Of a stretch of 64,000 bases of DNA, positions 1 to 8,060 are shown one piece after another. Both the position numbers and the translations under genes were made by a program. Position 1 is the first letter of the stretch. Each line of letters starts with the position of its first letter. This stretch comes from Paraflavitalea soli (GTDB taxonomy: Bacteria; Bacteroidota; Bacteroidia; Chitinophagales; Chitinophagaceae): NCBI RefSeq assembly GCF_003555545.1, contig NZ_CP032157.1:5956546-6020545 (forward strand), given 5' to 3'. The notes below the pieces were generated by a model, which worked only from the letters and a program-made list of their open reading frames with translations, had not been told where the DNA came from and did not search any database.

Positions 1-2
1 TT

Positions 3-416
3 GACGAAATGGCGGATGATTTTTTCGACAATACCCGCCTCATGGGTATTGTGGCGCCGGTAAAGAACTACCAGTTCTGCTGGCAGCTCAACCAATTGCT
101 GCGCCTTGACTTCCGCATCAACAATGATATTGAGATCCAATTATTTAAGAAACAGCGGAATTATTACTTTTCGATCTTTGAATACCGCGAACCCAATAGC
201 TCGCTGGTACACTATTTATACAATAACCAGTTCGACGGAGAATACCTATTACCGGAATTCCGGCACCTCGATTTCTTATGGCTGCTAAAAGGTGACCTGG
301 TGGCCGACGATTTCCTTCAAAACCTCTTAACGGCCATTAAAAGCATCAATAGCGTGCAATTGGTAACGGAGCTTACCAATGAGAAGATCAGGAATAAAGG
401 GCATTTGATCTTTTAG
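3..416 (+). CDS. IPExxxVDY family protein (5' partial)
   Basis: The reading frame is already open at the first bases of the window (Asp-Glu precede the first Met at base 9), so the true start probably lies upstream and this is the C-terminal 137 or so residues. The family is named for a conserved IPE-x3-VDY motif; here the equivalent reads LPE-FRH-LDF near residues 82-90 counted from base 9. The N-terminal part has the family's DDFFDNTRLMGI and NYQFCWQLNQLL segments. Function is unknown; the family is a small Bacteroidota-specific cytoplasmic protein. It lies just upstream of a pterin carbinolamine dehydratase on the same strand. Family assignment is from recognition of the motif, not from a search. 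Confidence 0.75.
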   Translation, partial: DEMADDFFDNTRLMGIVAPVKNYQFCWQLNQLLRLDFRINNDIEIQLFKKQRNYYFSIFEYREPNSSLVHYLYNNQFDGEYLLPEFRHLDFLWLLKGDLVADDFLQNLLTAIKSINSVQLVTELTNEKIRNKGHLIF

Positions 417-470
417 GTGTTAGCTGTTAGGTATTAGTTTTAGCGGTTAGTGATCAGGTATTAGCCGTTT
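416..470. repeat. TTAG-rich degenerate repeat
   Basis: The spacer after the IPExxxVDY gene is built of repeated gttag / tattag words (ttaggtgttagctgttaggtattag-like, written in parts: gttagctgttag, gtattag, gcggttag, gtattag). It carries no ORF or hairpin. It looks like a degenerate short tandem repeat and should be compared with other intergenic word-repeats in this window (13836-13862, 21352-21416, 24286-24318). Confidence 0.5.
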
Positions 471-498
471 GCATACAGGTAACAATAAACTATTTAAT

Positions 499-741
499 AT
501 GTGGAAAGAAGAGAACAACAAGCTGTACCGGAAATTCCAGTTCAAGGACTTTTCGGAAGCCTTTGGTTTTATGACGCGGGTAGCCATAGCAGCTGAAAAA
601 ATGGACCACCATCCGCTGTGGACCAACGTATACAATACTGTTGAGATATGGCTTTCTACGCACGATGCCGGGGATGTAGTGACGGATAAAGATCGGAAAC
701 TATCAAAGAAGATCGATGCACTGACAGCATCTCAAGCCTGA
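499..741 (+). CDS. 4a-hydroxytetrahydrobiopterin dehydratase (pterin-4a-carbinolamine dehydratase)
   Basis: 80 residues, a normal length for the PCD/DCoH family. The enzyme dehydrates 4a-hydroxytetrahydrobiopterin, the product of aromatic amino acid hydroxylases, so that the pterin cofactor can be recycled; it is cytoplasmic. The active-site segment EKMDHHPLW at about residues 33-41 contains the paired catalytic histidines, and a third histidine sits in LSTHD further on. The ATG at 499 gives [13 protein letters not shown], which fits the family start; an upstream TTG at 469 would add ten unlike residues. No aromatic amino acid hydroxylase is visible nearby. Confidence 0.92.
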   Translation: MWKEENNKLYRKFQFKDFSEAFGFMTRVAIAAEKMDHHPLWTNVYNTVEIWLSTHDAGDVVTDKDRKLSKKIDALTASQA

Positions 742-844
742 CACCTCCTTGTTAGCCCTGGCAACCAACAGGGCCGGTCACAAATCTTAGCCTTTTATTA
801 AGTTCTGAATGAGTATCTTGGTTTGCCCAAAAAAACCTGATACC

Positions 845-2008
845 ATGAACCTGCTGCAAAAAATACTCTACAGCAGTACGCTGCTGCTTACCGGTCTCTC
901 TCTGCACGCCCAATCTGTAGAAGAACAGTTGGTAAAACCTGTCATACGTTGTGAAGACGTAAGGCTGAATGCCTTGCAGGCTATCCCCCATTTATACCGC
1001 CAGGCGCCTATTGACTCTGTTATCAGGGCTATCTCCTTCTGGGAAGGGACCTGCGGACTTTCGGAAGAGATCCAACGGATCAAGATCCTGGTAGCCATCC
1101 GCAACCGCCATTTCTCAGAGCTCTTATATGATAGCTCGATCATTATTATGATCGACCAGTTTAAGCAGATCAAGGACCTGCAGCCAGGCGATCTGTTCTA
1201 TGGGTATAGATACCGTCGGGATTCTGTAGAACTTAGCCGGGTGGTGGGGTACAATGCCTTTACGAAGGAACTGGCCCGCACATTATTGCCGGAGACAGAT
1301 ACGGCCAGCCTGGAAAATTACTTTTGCCGGCTATATGCTGATACAGGTAATACAGCTGCGGTTCTCGACAAACCTGGTTTTGCCAACACTTCGCTCAGAA
1401 ATTACTATCGCCGGTACGGGGAACGTGTACAGCGGATCCCGAGGGGGCATTTAGCGCTCACTTCCGGCCTGTGGATACCCACAGGCGCAGCTACTGTACT
1501 GGGCAATCACCCCTATATAGGCCTGGAACTGGGCACCCGCGGCCAGAGAGACCGCTTCGCCCTACTATTATATTTCAAATTCGTCAACTCAAAGCAGCCT
1601 TACCTGATAAAGCGCAATGATCAGCTATATGAAACAAAAGACTTTTTTGGCGGTTTTATCGGGCTGGATTACGGCAGAAAAATGTTTGGGAACGAAACGC
1701 ATCTGTTTGAGCTGATCGGCGGAGGGGGGCTTGATGGCTTTGATGTATACCATACTTCGGATGAGGACAAACGCGACCAGATGAAACCCATGTCTATCCT
1801 CACCTACAATTTCAATGGCGGCGTTCAATACAGTTTGTTCTATACTAAACGGAAGGAGGCTTTCCTGGGCATTCAGGCCAGGTATAATGTCACCAATTAC
1901 CGCAACAAAGGAGGTACGAACCTGCAAGGTAATCCCATTACTATCGGCCTGGTATGGGGAGCGGCTTCCGCAAGGAGATATGGTCCTTACCGCGGCTATC
2001 AATATTAA
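845..2008 (+). CDS. Exported protein of unknown function, possible outer-membrane beta-barrel
   Basis: 387 residues from the ATG at 845. The N-terminus (MNLLQKILYSSTLLLTGLSLHAQS) is a signal peptide with a probable cleavage after HAQ, which decides this start over the ATG at 809 that would prepend twelve non-hydrophobic residues. I do not recognise the family. The first half is mixed helix/strand; the second half has alternating hydrophobic and aromatic residues (FALLLYFKF, GGFIGLDYG, GGVQYSLFY, IGLVWG) ending in Tyr, as in outer-membrane barrels of Bacteroidota. Likely periplasmic or outer membrane. Confidence 0.6.
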   Translation: MNLLQKILYSSTLLLTGLSLHAQSVEEQLVKPVIRCEDVRLNALQAIPHLYRQAPIDSVIRAISFWEGTCGLSEEIQRIKILVAIRNRHFSELLYDSSIIIMIDQFKQIKDLQPGDLFYGYRYRRDSVELSRVVGYNAFTKELARTLLPETDTASLENYFCRLYADTGNTAAVLDKPGFANTSLRNYYRRYGERVQRIPRGHLALTSGLWIPTGAATVLGNHPYIGLELGTRGQRDRFALLLYFKFVNSKQPYLIKRNDQLYETKDFFGGFIGLDYGRKMFGNETHLFELIGGGGLDGFDVYHTSDEDKRDQMKPMSILTYNFNGGVQYSLFYTKRKEAFLGIQARYNVTNYRNKGGTNLQGNPITIGLVWGAASARRYGPYRGYQY

Positions 2009-2270
2009 TTACCGGGCAGGCATCTCGTTGTTGGCTACATATAACAAGCTATCAATATGAGCAGGAGGCCAATAATGATAGCAATACCGTATGCCATCCA
2101 TAAACGTCTTCTTTTTCGCCTGTACGTGATCTTAGCCATAATCAAAGAAAAGGATTGCCTTTCCGACAAACTATCGCATAATCATGTGGTTTTGTGCGTT
2201 CTTAAAAACAAGTTAAAGGCCAGCCCCTTCACGGGGATTGTTGTAACTTGAAAAGATCAGCATACACACT
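2009..2270. other. Intergenic spacer with one short reverse-strand ORF
   Basis: About 260 bases between two exported-protein genes. Apart from the reverse-strand 34-codon ORF at 2035-2139 listed separately and a short CCCC-ttca-GGGG-type hairpin near 2224-2236, I see nothing convincing. A forward open frame here has no coding character. Confidence 0.4.
2035..2139 (-). CDS. Possible 34-residue single-pass membrane miniprotein
   Basis: A reverse-strand ATG at 2137-2139 opens 34 codons ending in TAG at 2035-2037. The N-terminal part is very basic (KITYRRKRRRLW), followed by an uninterrupted hydrophobic run (MAYGIAIIIGLLLILIACY) long enough for one membrane span. By the positive-inside rule the N-terminus would be cytoplasmic. 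I do not recognise it. It lies in a 262-base gap between plus-strand genes and no clear promoter was found, so it may be chance; the charge/hydrophobicity layout is what makes it worth listing. Confidence 0.35.
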   Translation of the reverse strand: MAKITYRRKRRRLWMAYGIAIIIGLLLILIACYM

Positions 2271-2966
2271 ATGAAATATCTACTATATACCTGCCTCGCT
2301 ATTCTATTGATCGCTGTATCGTGTAAAGACGACCCCAAAAAGGAACCACAGGCTCCTGAAGGGCCTCAGGAGGACTCTGTAACTGAGATCCTCGACACTT
2401 TATTATCGGCTGAAACGGTCCAGTCTTTCAGCACTACGGGTTTCTCCGATTATGCCAAAAAGAAAGTTACGGGGTTCGACTGGAACAAATTCCGGATGAC
2501 AAGCTCCTGGCAGGATGATTCGATGCTGGTAAGCCCATTCCAGCCGGAAAAGGATTTTTATAAGTATTATGGCCCTTTCCTGAAATACTCTCCTGACAGT
2601 TCGCAGTTCATTGATCTGGACAGCTACAATATTGATATCAAGAAGGATGACAAAGGCCGTTTCATTGGCAATGAAATAGGGCCCGATTATGAAGTAAGCC
2701 TGGTGGATGTGAAAGCTGGCACCAAAACAAGACTTGTATTCATGGGGCCTGGCGGCTCTATAGAAGATGCGCTTTGGCTCGACAACCAAACCCTGGTGCT
2801 GATGGGTGTACTGGAAAATGAGAAAGGTGCCAGGATGCCTACGCTTTGGCGGTTCCATCTGCCCACCAAGACTTTCTACCTCTATGAAATTCCGGATACT
2901 ACGCTTGCTGATCCGCTGATGGGTTATTGGAGAACAGAAAGATTGAAGAAGGTCATCATACAATAA
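2271..2966 (+). CDS. Lipoprotein of unknown function
   Basis: 231 residues. The N-terminus has a short signal sequence ending in the lipobox IAVSC followed by Lys-Asp-Asp, so the mature protein is expected to be a lipid-anchored envelope protein. After a Pro/Glu-rich linker comes a globular part with repeated short strands (FLKYSPDSSQFIDLDSYN, SLVDVKAGTKTRLVF, EDALWLDNQTLVLMG, PTLWRFHLPTKTFYLYEI), which reads like WD/beta-propeller-type blades with Asp-Gly or Asn turns. I do not recognise a named family. A hairpin with T run at 3031-3060 follows it and probably ends its transcript. Confidence 0.7.
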   Translation: MKYLLYTCLAILLIAVSCKDDPKKEPQAPEGPQEDSVTEILDTLLSAETVQSFSTTGFSDYAKKKVTGFDWNKFRMTSSWQDDSMLVSPFQPEKDFYKYYGPFLKYSPDSSQFIDLDSYNIDIKKDDKGRFIGNEIGPDYEVSLVDVKAGTKTRLVFMGPGGSIEDALWLDNQTLVLMGVLENEKGARMPTLWRFHLPTKTFYLYEIPDTTLADPLMGYWRTERLKKVIIQ

Positions 2967-3030
2967 GAAGGCAGCAGGTGAGCCGCCTTTCAAAAGGCGA
3001 CCCACCTACTGCCGGTAAAATATACATTGA

Positions 3031-3062
3031 AAAGGCCCCGCTTATCAGCAGGGCCTTTTTTA
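3031..3062. terminator. Bidirectional-looking intrinsic terminator
   Basis: AAAGGCCC (3031-3038) pairs with GGGCCTTT (3051-3058) around a 12-base loop and is followed by T residues on the plus strand. It lies between the convergent lipoprotein gene (plus) and rho (minus); the minus-strand side has a shorter T run. Confidence 0.8.
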
Positions 3063-3146
3063 TTATTTCTTATGATTACCATTATGATTATGGTTGCCAT
3101 TTTTTGGAGCAGGATGGTGTTGATTACCAGGCCTTCTTTGGTCTGT

Positions 3147-4832
3147 TCATCCGTTCATGCTTGCCAAAAACTCCTGGTTGTCCTTCGTACCACGCATACG
3201 GCGCAACAGCTCATGCATGGCTTCTTCTGTGTTCATATCAGTGAGGTATACACGGAGCAGGTTCATACGCTGCAGTACTTCTTTTTCGAGCAGCAGGTCA
3301 TCACGGCGTGTAGAAGAAGCCACCAGATCAATGGCAGGGAAAATTCTTCTATTGGCCAGGCGACGATCCAGTTGTAACTCCATGTTGCCGGTACCTTTGA
3401 ACTCTTCAAAGATCACCTCATCCATTTTGGAACCGGTATCGATCAAGGCAGTTGCCAATATAGTTAATGAGCCGCCATTTTCGATCTTACGGGCAGCACC
3501 AAAGAACTGTTTAGGTTTTTGCATAGCATTGGCTTCCACACCACCAGACAGTACTTTACCGGAAGCAGGCGCTACGGTATTGTGTGCACGGGCAAGGCGG
3601 GTAATGGAGTCCAGCAGGATCACTACATCGTGACCGCATTCTACCAGGCGCTTGGCTTTTTGCAAAGCAATGGTAGATACTTTCACGTGTTTTTCAGCAG
3701 GCTCATCAAAAGTAGAAGCAATTACTTCTGCTTTTACGCTGCGTTCCATATCGGTAACTTCCTCAGGGCGCTCATCGACCAGCACTACCATGAGATAACA
3801 TTCCGGGTGGTTGGCGGCAATAGCATTGGCTACTTCCTTGAGCAATACAGTTTTACCTGTTTTAGGTTGTGCCACGATCAATCCACGCTGTCCTTTACCG
3901 ATGGGTGTAAACAGGTCCATGATACGTGTGCTATATGCATTGGGCGCAGTGAAAATATTCAGCTTTTCGTAAGGGAACAAGGGCGTGAGGTAATCGAATG
4001 GAACCCTGTCGCGCACATCTTCCGGTGCTTTACCGTTGATGGTTTCAACCTTCAGCAAGGCAAAGTATTTCTCCCCTTCCTTGGGAGGACGAACAGCACC
4101 GTATACGGTATCGCCAGTTTTTAACCCAAACAGTTTGATCTGGGAAGGAGATACATAAATATCATCGGGAGAAGAAAGGTAGTTGTAATCTGAAGAGCGA
4201 AGGAAACCATAGCCATCGGGCATCATTTCCAATACGCCTTCTGCAAGGATAACACCGTCAAACTCAATGTTGAAGGCTGTTTCACGATGACGGGGGTATG
4301 ATTTGTGTTGTTGATCCTGGTTACCGCCATTGCCATTGGATTGATGATCATCCTGTGCGCCTTCATCTTCCTGGTTCATCACATTGCCGGATTGCTGTTG
4401 CTGCGGCTGTCTGTCGTGTTGATCATCATCATCGTCATCATCATCTTCCTGTGGTGCAGGTGGCAGGTCTAAAACCTGCTGTTCATCTTCTGTTTTCTTA
4501 CGGGCTCCCTTCTTGGCTATCACTACTTTTTCTGCTGCTTTCTTCTTGGGGGCTTCCTTCTTGGTTTCTTTTTTATTTTTCTCTTCGCCAGTGCTCATAA
4601 CGTCTGCTTCTTCTGTAGCATTGGCGGTGGTAGTTTTAATGATTCGTTTGCGCTTGCCTTTATCATCTGTTGCGGCGCCTTTCTCATCGCTGGCCAGGAC
4701 GGCCTGTTTGTCGAGGATTTTGTAGATGAGACCCTGCTTGTCGAGCTTCTTGGAATTGGGAATTTTAAGCTGCTCCGCTATATCAAGCAGTTCGGGAACG
4801 AGCATGTCGTTCAGTTGGAGAATATCATACAT
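3147..4832 (-). CDS. rho: Transcription termination factor Rho, with long acidic/basic insert
   Basis: 561 residues against about 420 in E. coli. Rho is the hexameric RNA-dependent ATPase that ends transcription. Residues 1-46 are the Rho N-terminal helical domain. Residues about 47-185 are an insert: first Lys/Ala-rich, then eight consecutive Asp at about 130-137, then Gln/Asn/Gly-rich. The RNA-binding cold-shock-like domain follows ([14 protein letters not shown]). The ATPase core has Walker A (AQPKTGKT, 321-328), Walker B (VVILLD) and the Q/R-loop regions ([23 protein letters not shown]). The start ATG gives [11 protein letters not shown]. The gene appears monocistronic with a leader of more than 100 bases. 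The insert is typical of large Rho proteins in several phyla; its role here is unknown. Confidence 0.97.
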   Translation of the reverse strand: MYDILQLNDMLVPELLDIAEQLKIPNSKKLDKQGLIYKILDKQAVLASDEKGAATDDKGKRKRIIKTTTANATEEADVMSTGEEKNKKETKKEAPKKKAAEKVVIAKKGARKKTEDEQQVLDLPPAPQEDDDDDDDDQHDRQPQQQQSGNVMNQEDEGAQDDHQSNGNGGNQDQQHKSYPRHRETAFNIEFDGVILAEGVLEMMPDGYGFLRSSDYNYLSSPDDIYVSPSQIKLFGLKTGDTVYGAVRPPKEGEKYFALLKVETINGKAPEDVRDRVPFDYLTPLFPYEKLNIFTAPNAYSTRIMDLFTPIGKGQRGLIVAQPKTGKTVLLKEVANAIAANHPECYLMVVLVDERPEEVTDMERSVKAEVIASTFDEPAEKHVKVSTIALQKAKRLVECGHDVVILLDSITRLARAHNTVAPASGKVLSGGVEANAMQKPKQFFGAARKIENGGSLTILATALIDTGSKMDEVIFEEFKGTGNMELQLDRRLANRRIFPAIDLVASSTRRDDLLLEKEVLQRMNLLRVYLTDMNTEEAMHELLRRMRGTKDNQEFLASMNG

Positions 4833-5175
4833 AACAAAACTTGAAAGTTTAACACTTGATCAGAAGACCAATCTTTGTGTGTGTGTTGAAAAAAAATCTT
4901 TTGAAATGAGTTTATATTGAGTTGGAATGCACAAAAACTGATGAGTTAGCAGAGATCGGGTATGACTTATCAGTCCTATTCCGGCACAATAATACGTCAA
5001 ATTTGTAAAAAGCAAAAATTTTTGGCCCGTGGGATAAGGGTTTCCTGTTATAAACGGTAAAAATAACGTAACTACGATCGATTACTCAATGCCTTGATAG
5101 CACAGATGTTATATAGTAAAAACCCGGCATACCTGCGTATTTGATGAACAAGTTATAACCGATGGTTAATCATTA
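4833..5175. other. A+T-rich spacer upstream of rho
   Basis: About 340 bases between rho and the ComB-like gene, both reverse strand. It holds the rho leader and a possible rho promoter (separate entry). It contains runs of A and T and a (GT)n-like gtgtgtgtgttg stretch near 4878-4890. I see no ORF and no convincing terminator for the ComB-like gene. Confidence 0.4.
4987..5016 (-). promoter_or_regulatory. Possible rho promoter
   Basis: On the reverse strand TTTG (5013-5016) is followed after 18 bases by TATTATTG (4987-4994), one mismatch from the Bacteroidota -7 box TAnnTTTG and one base short of the usual 19-base spacing. If used, transcription would start near 4980 and give a leader of about 145 bases before rho. 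Confidence 0.35.
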
Positions 5176-5916
5176 TTAACGATAATTATGTACTACCAGC
5201 TTTCCATCTTCGTAAAATGGCAGCACATTGGCGCCATCTGGTGTTAAACAATAACGAATGTCTTTCTCTAGCCCAAAGCCAGTCAGACGATGATAGTGTG
5301 ATGCATTCTTTTCTGCCATGAAGCCATACAAGTCCTTTTGGGCATCTATGTACATCGTTTCTGCTATCTGTGATGAATCACAATTGATGGAGAAATGTTC
5401 TTTTATCCGGTTGATCACTGCACCGGCAAACAGTGTGTCTTCAATGTTTACACGGTCTTTCCATGCTGCGCATCCCAACACTACGGGCATTTTCTGATCA
5501 ACGAGGTAATCACATACCGCCGATAAATTGGGGAAGGAACCCGTTACGATCTGTCCCGCACCTCTTTCGAGTGCCATGTGTAACAATTTCGTGCCATTGG
5601 TAGTGGTCAGTACCAGGGTTTTTGAACGAATGAACGCTTCCGGGTATTCAAAAGGGGAATTACCATATTCCAGGCCTTCGGCAATTTGTCCATCGCGCTC
5701 GCCAGCAGTGATGGAATCAATTCTTTTGCCCAACTCTATACACCTGGCCACACTGTCTACCGGTATCACACATTTGGCACCGTTATACAAGGCGGTAGCA
5801 ATGGTAGAGGTAGCTCTTAGTACGTCAATGATCACTACAACAGCGTTGTTGAGGTCATACAGGTGTAATAATGCAGGAGATAAGGAAGTGTACAGCGTCG
5901 GTTTGTTGTTGCTCAT
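5176..5916 (-). CDS. comB: 2-phosphosulfolactate phosphatase (ComB family)
   Basis: 246 residues, normal for ComB. The characterised enzyme hydrolyses 2-phosphosulfolactate to sulfolactate, a step of archaeal coenzyme M synthesis; bacterial members occur widely without the rest of that pathway. The family signatures are visible: VVIIDVLRATSTIATAL with the conserved Asp at about residue 31, TAGERDG, and TTTNGTK near residue 105, plus a conserved Cys in VVLGCAAW. No ComA, ComC or other sulfonate gene is seen nearby, so the true substrate here is uncertain; a role in sulfonate or sulfonolipid metabolism is possible but is inference. Confidence 0.88.
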   Translation of the reverse strand: MSNNKPTLYTSLSPALLHLYDLNNAVVVIIDVLRATSTIATALYNGAKCVIPVDSVARCIELGKRIDSITAGERDGQIAEGLEYGNSPFEYPEAFIRSKTLVLTTTNGTKLLHMALERGAGQIVTGSFPNLSAVCDYLVDQKMPVVLGCAAWKDRVNIEDTLFAGAVINRIKEHFSINCDSSQIAETMYIDAQKDLYGFMAEKNASHYHRLTGFGLEKDIRYCLTPDGANVLPFYEDGKLVVHNYR

Positions 5917-6044
5917 GCCGGGAAAAACGATTTTAAAATTGGCTGCAATGTTAAGGAGCAGATACCAGCTAAAAAAACAAAATGTGTGGGAAGATGTTCG
6001 CTAAAGGGGGAGAAAAGAGGTTAATTATATGCTAAACCACCTGT

Positions 6045-6521
6045 TTATCGCTGCAATACGAATTTCCACTTATCGCTTTCTGCATATTCCTGGATCACCC
6101 GGTTGCGTTGATCCAGCAGCTGTTCCATGTATTTCCGGAGATAAATGGTGTTGAACATCTTGCCGATGGCGCCATAAGGTGTTTCAAAAGTAAAGATATC
6201 AATGGCCAGTGTACCGTTGTCAATCTGTTTAAAATGGTGCTCATGTTTCATGCTCCTGAAAGACCCTTCCACCATTTCATCTGTAAAGGAAAAAGGCTGT
6301 TGCATGGCTGTCACCTTCACTTTCATGATCCGGGTCTTGTACAGGTGTTTGGCTGTCCAGGTCACGGTCTCATTCAATCCGATCAATCCCATGGTAGTGC
6401 CTGCCACGGCTTTTTCGCCGGTATGCGCCATGGCTTTTTTGTGCAGCTCAATGCTTCGGCTAAGGTCGAATACCCTTTCTACGGGGGCAGCTATAAAGTT
6501 GGTGAGGTGGATAGTGGGCAT
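6045..6521 (-). CDS. SRPBCC (START-like) family protein
   Basis: 158 residues from the ATG at 6521 (MPTIHLTNFIAAPVERVFDL). The start is decided by the family pattern strand - APVERVFD - helix; an open extension to 6677 runs through a palindromic repeat and is not coding. The fold is the helix-grip hydrophobic-ligand-binding domain; relatives are often mislabelled cell-division proteins. Visible segments: LSRSIELHKKAM, GLIGLNETVTWTAKHLY, FTDEMVEGSFRSMKHEHHF, GAIGKMFNTIYLRKYMEQLL with a C-terminal helix. Ligand is unknown. Cytoplasmic, no signal peptide. Confidence 0.85.
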   Translation of the reverse strand: MPTIHLTNFIAAPVERVFDLSRSIELHKKAMAHTGEKAVAGTTMGLIGLNETVTWTAKHLYKTRIMKVKVTAMQQPFSFTDEMVEGSFRSMKHEHHFKQIDNGTLAIDIFTFETPYGAIGKMFNTIYLRKYMEQLLDQRNRVIQEYAESDKWKFVLQR

Positions 6522-6585
6522 GGGGTGCGTTGGTTTGCTGTGAGGAGTATAGTCAACAGCAAGAAATAAGCCAGCTTTGAAGAAA

Positions 6586-6710
6586 GCTGCGAGCTGCGAG
6601 CCGTTTGCTTCGCCACAAATGGCCCGGGAGCAGTACCCTAAAAATGCCACGAGCTGCAAGCAAAGGCGCTCAGACAAACGCCCAGGGCTCGCAGCTCGTG
6701 GCTAGTAGCT
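6586..6710. repeat. Palindromic intergenic repeat (AGCTGCGAGC type)
   Basis: The spacer upstream of the SRPBCC gene contains two interleaved perfect inverted repeats: GAGCTGCGAGCC (6591-6602) with GGCTCGCAGCTC (6686-6697), and GCCACGAGCTGC (6646-6657) with GCAGCTCGTGGC (6691-6702). Because the 3' arms overlap, the two stems exclude each other. CGTTTG (6602-6607) and CAAACG (6675-6680) add to the first stem. This resembles a REP-like mobile palindrome; copy number in the genome cannot be seen from this window. Confidence 0.7.
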
Positions 6711-6723
6711 CGAAGCTTGTTTT

Positions 6724-7809
6724 CTATACAAACGGGAACTTTACCACTTTGGCTTGCAATAACTTATCCCGCACTTTAATGTAGATCACAGTATCCAGTT
6801 GTGCAAAAGCTGTTTCCACATAACCAATGCCCACGGCCTTACCCAGGCTGGGGGCCTGTGTGCCGGAAGTTACTTTACCGATAGCCTTGCCTTCTGCATC
6901 GGCAATCACATAATCATGGCGGGGAATACCCTTATCGATCATTTCAAAACCTACCAGCTTACGGGTTACACCGGCTTTCTTCTGCTGTTCCAGGATGTCT
7001 TTGGCAGTAAACTCCTTGGTAAACCTGGTGATCCAACCCAGCCCTGCTTCCAGCGGAGAGGTAGTATCATCAATATCATTGCCATATAAGCAAAAGCCCA
7101 TTTCCAGGCGAAGGGTATCACGCGCACCCAGGCCAATAGGCTTCAGTCCCTGCGGGCCTCCTGCAGCGAAAATGGCATCCCATACTTTATCCGCAGCACC
7201 GTCCTTGTCCTCAAAATAGATCTCTATGCCACCCGCCCCGGTATACCCGGTAGCGCTCACCACCACATTGTCTACACCGGCAAATCTGCCTTTGGCGAAG
7301 GTGTAATATTTCAGGTTGAGAATATCTATATCAGTAAGCGGCTGCAGCATTTTAGTGGCATTGGGACCTTGTATGGCCAACAGACAGGTTTTGTCGCTCA
7401 CATTGTGCATTTCCACGTTTTCGGTATTGAACTGGCTGATCCAGTTCCAGTCCTTTTCAATATTGGAAGCATTGACTACCAACATGTACACTTTGTTTTC
7501 CTCGATGCAATACACCAGCAGATCATCCACAATGCCGCCTTCCTTGTTGGGCAAACAGCTGTACTGTGCCTTACCCGCGGTAAGCTTGGAAGCATCGTTG
7601 GAGGTAACCCGCTGAATCAGGTCAAGCGCCTTTTCTCCTTTCAGAATAAATTCACCCATATGGCTTACGTCGAATATACCGGCATTGGTACGTACTGCCG
7701 CATGTTCATCGTTAATACCAGTATAAGAAATGGGCATGTTGTAACCGGCAAACTCCGCCATTTTAGCGCCGAGGGCAATGTGTTTTTGCGTGAAAGGAGT
7801 ATTCTTCAT
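6724..7809 (-). CDS. gcvT: Glycine cleavage system T protein (aminomethyltransferase)
   Basis: 361 residues from the ATG at 7809 ([26 protein letters not shown]). An upstream in-frame ATG at 7875 would add 22 hydrophobic residues resembling a signal sequence, which this cytoplasmic enzyme does not have; 361 residues is the usual length. GcvT transfers the aminomethyl group from the lipoyl H-protein to tetrahydrofolate, releasing ammonia. Folate-binding features include [11 protein letters not shown] near the N-terminus, [12 protein letters not shown] and [20 protein letters not shown]. gcvH and gcvP are not in the window. Immediately downstream on the same strand is the palindromic repeat at 6586-6710. 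Confidence 0.96.
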   Translation of the reverse strand: MKNTPFTQKHIALGAKMAEFAGYNMPISYTGINDEHAAVRTNAGIFDVSHMGEFILKGEKALDLIQRVTSNDASKLTAGKAQYSCLPNKEGGIVDDLLVYCIEENKVYMLVVNASNIEKDWNWISQFNTENVEMHNVSDKTCLLAIQGPNATKMLQPLTDIDILNLKYYTFAKGRFAGVDNVVVSATGYTGAGGIEIYFEDKDGAADKVWDAIFAAGGPQGLKPIGLGARDTLRLEMGFCLYGNDIDDTTSPLEAGLGWITRFTKEFTAKDILEQQKKAGVTRKLVGFEMIDKGIPRHDYVIADAEGKAIGKVTSGTQAPSLGKAVGIGYVETAFAQLDTVIYIKVRDKLLQAKVVKFPFV

Positions 7810-7980
7810 TTGGTGATTTTGTGCCGCAAAAATAAAGGTTGCCACCAAGGTCGCCAACAAAAAGAGGATCGGCATATAAAAATGATTAATAATACGCAGC
7901 TACTGTTCCCGGGAGGGTCGGAATACGTATTTTCTACACTTTCAAACAACCAGCCGGCGGGAGCTCCCGGCATCTACCAT

Positions 7981-8010
7981 AAAAAAAGGGGCCGTAGTGT
8001 AACCGGCCCC
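7981..8010 (-). terminator. Intrinsic terminator after pspC
   Basis: On the reverse strand CGGGGC-CGG pairs as GGGGCCG (7988-7994) with CGGCCCC (8004-8010) around nine bases, followed by seven T (complement of 7981-7987). It ends the padR-pspC transcript. Confidence 0.85.
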
Positions 8011-8060
8011 GTTGTTCCAACTTCAACCTGGTCCCGGATGGAAGATCCCAGACCAAACTA

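Noticed and set aside
2057-2251. 64-codon plus-strand open frame in a spacer
   Set aside because: No coding character, no promoter and it overlaps the better reverse-strand candidate at 2035-2139.
4878-4890. (GT)n tract before rho as phase-variable repeat
   Set aside because: Only about five units, not overlapping a promoter box I can support.
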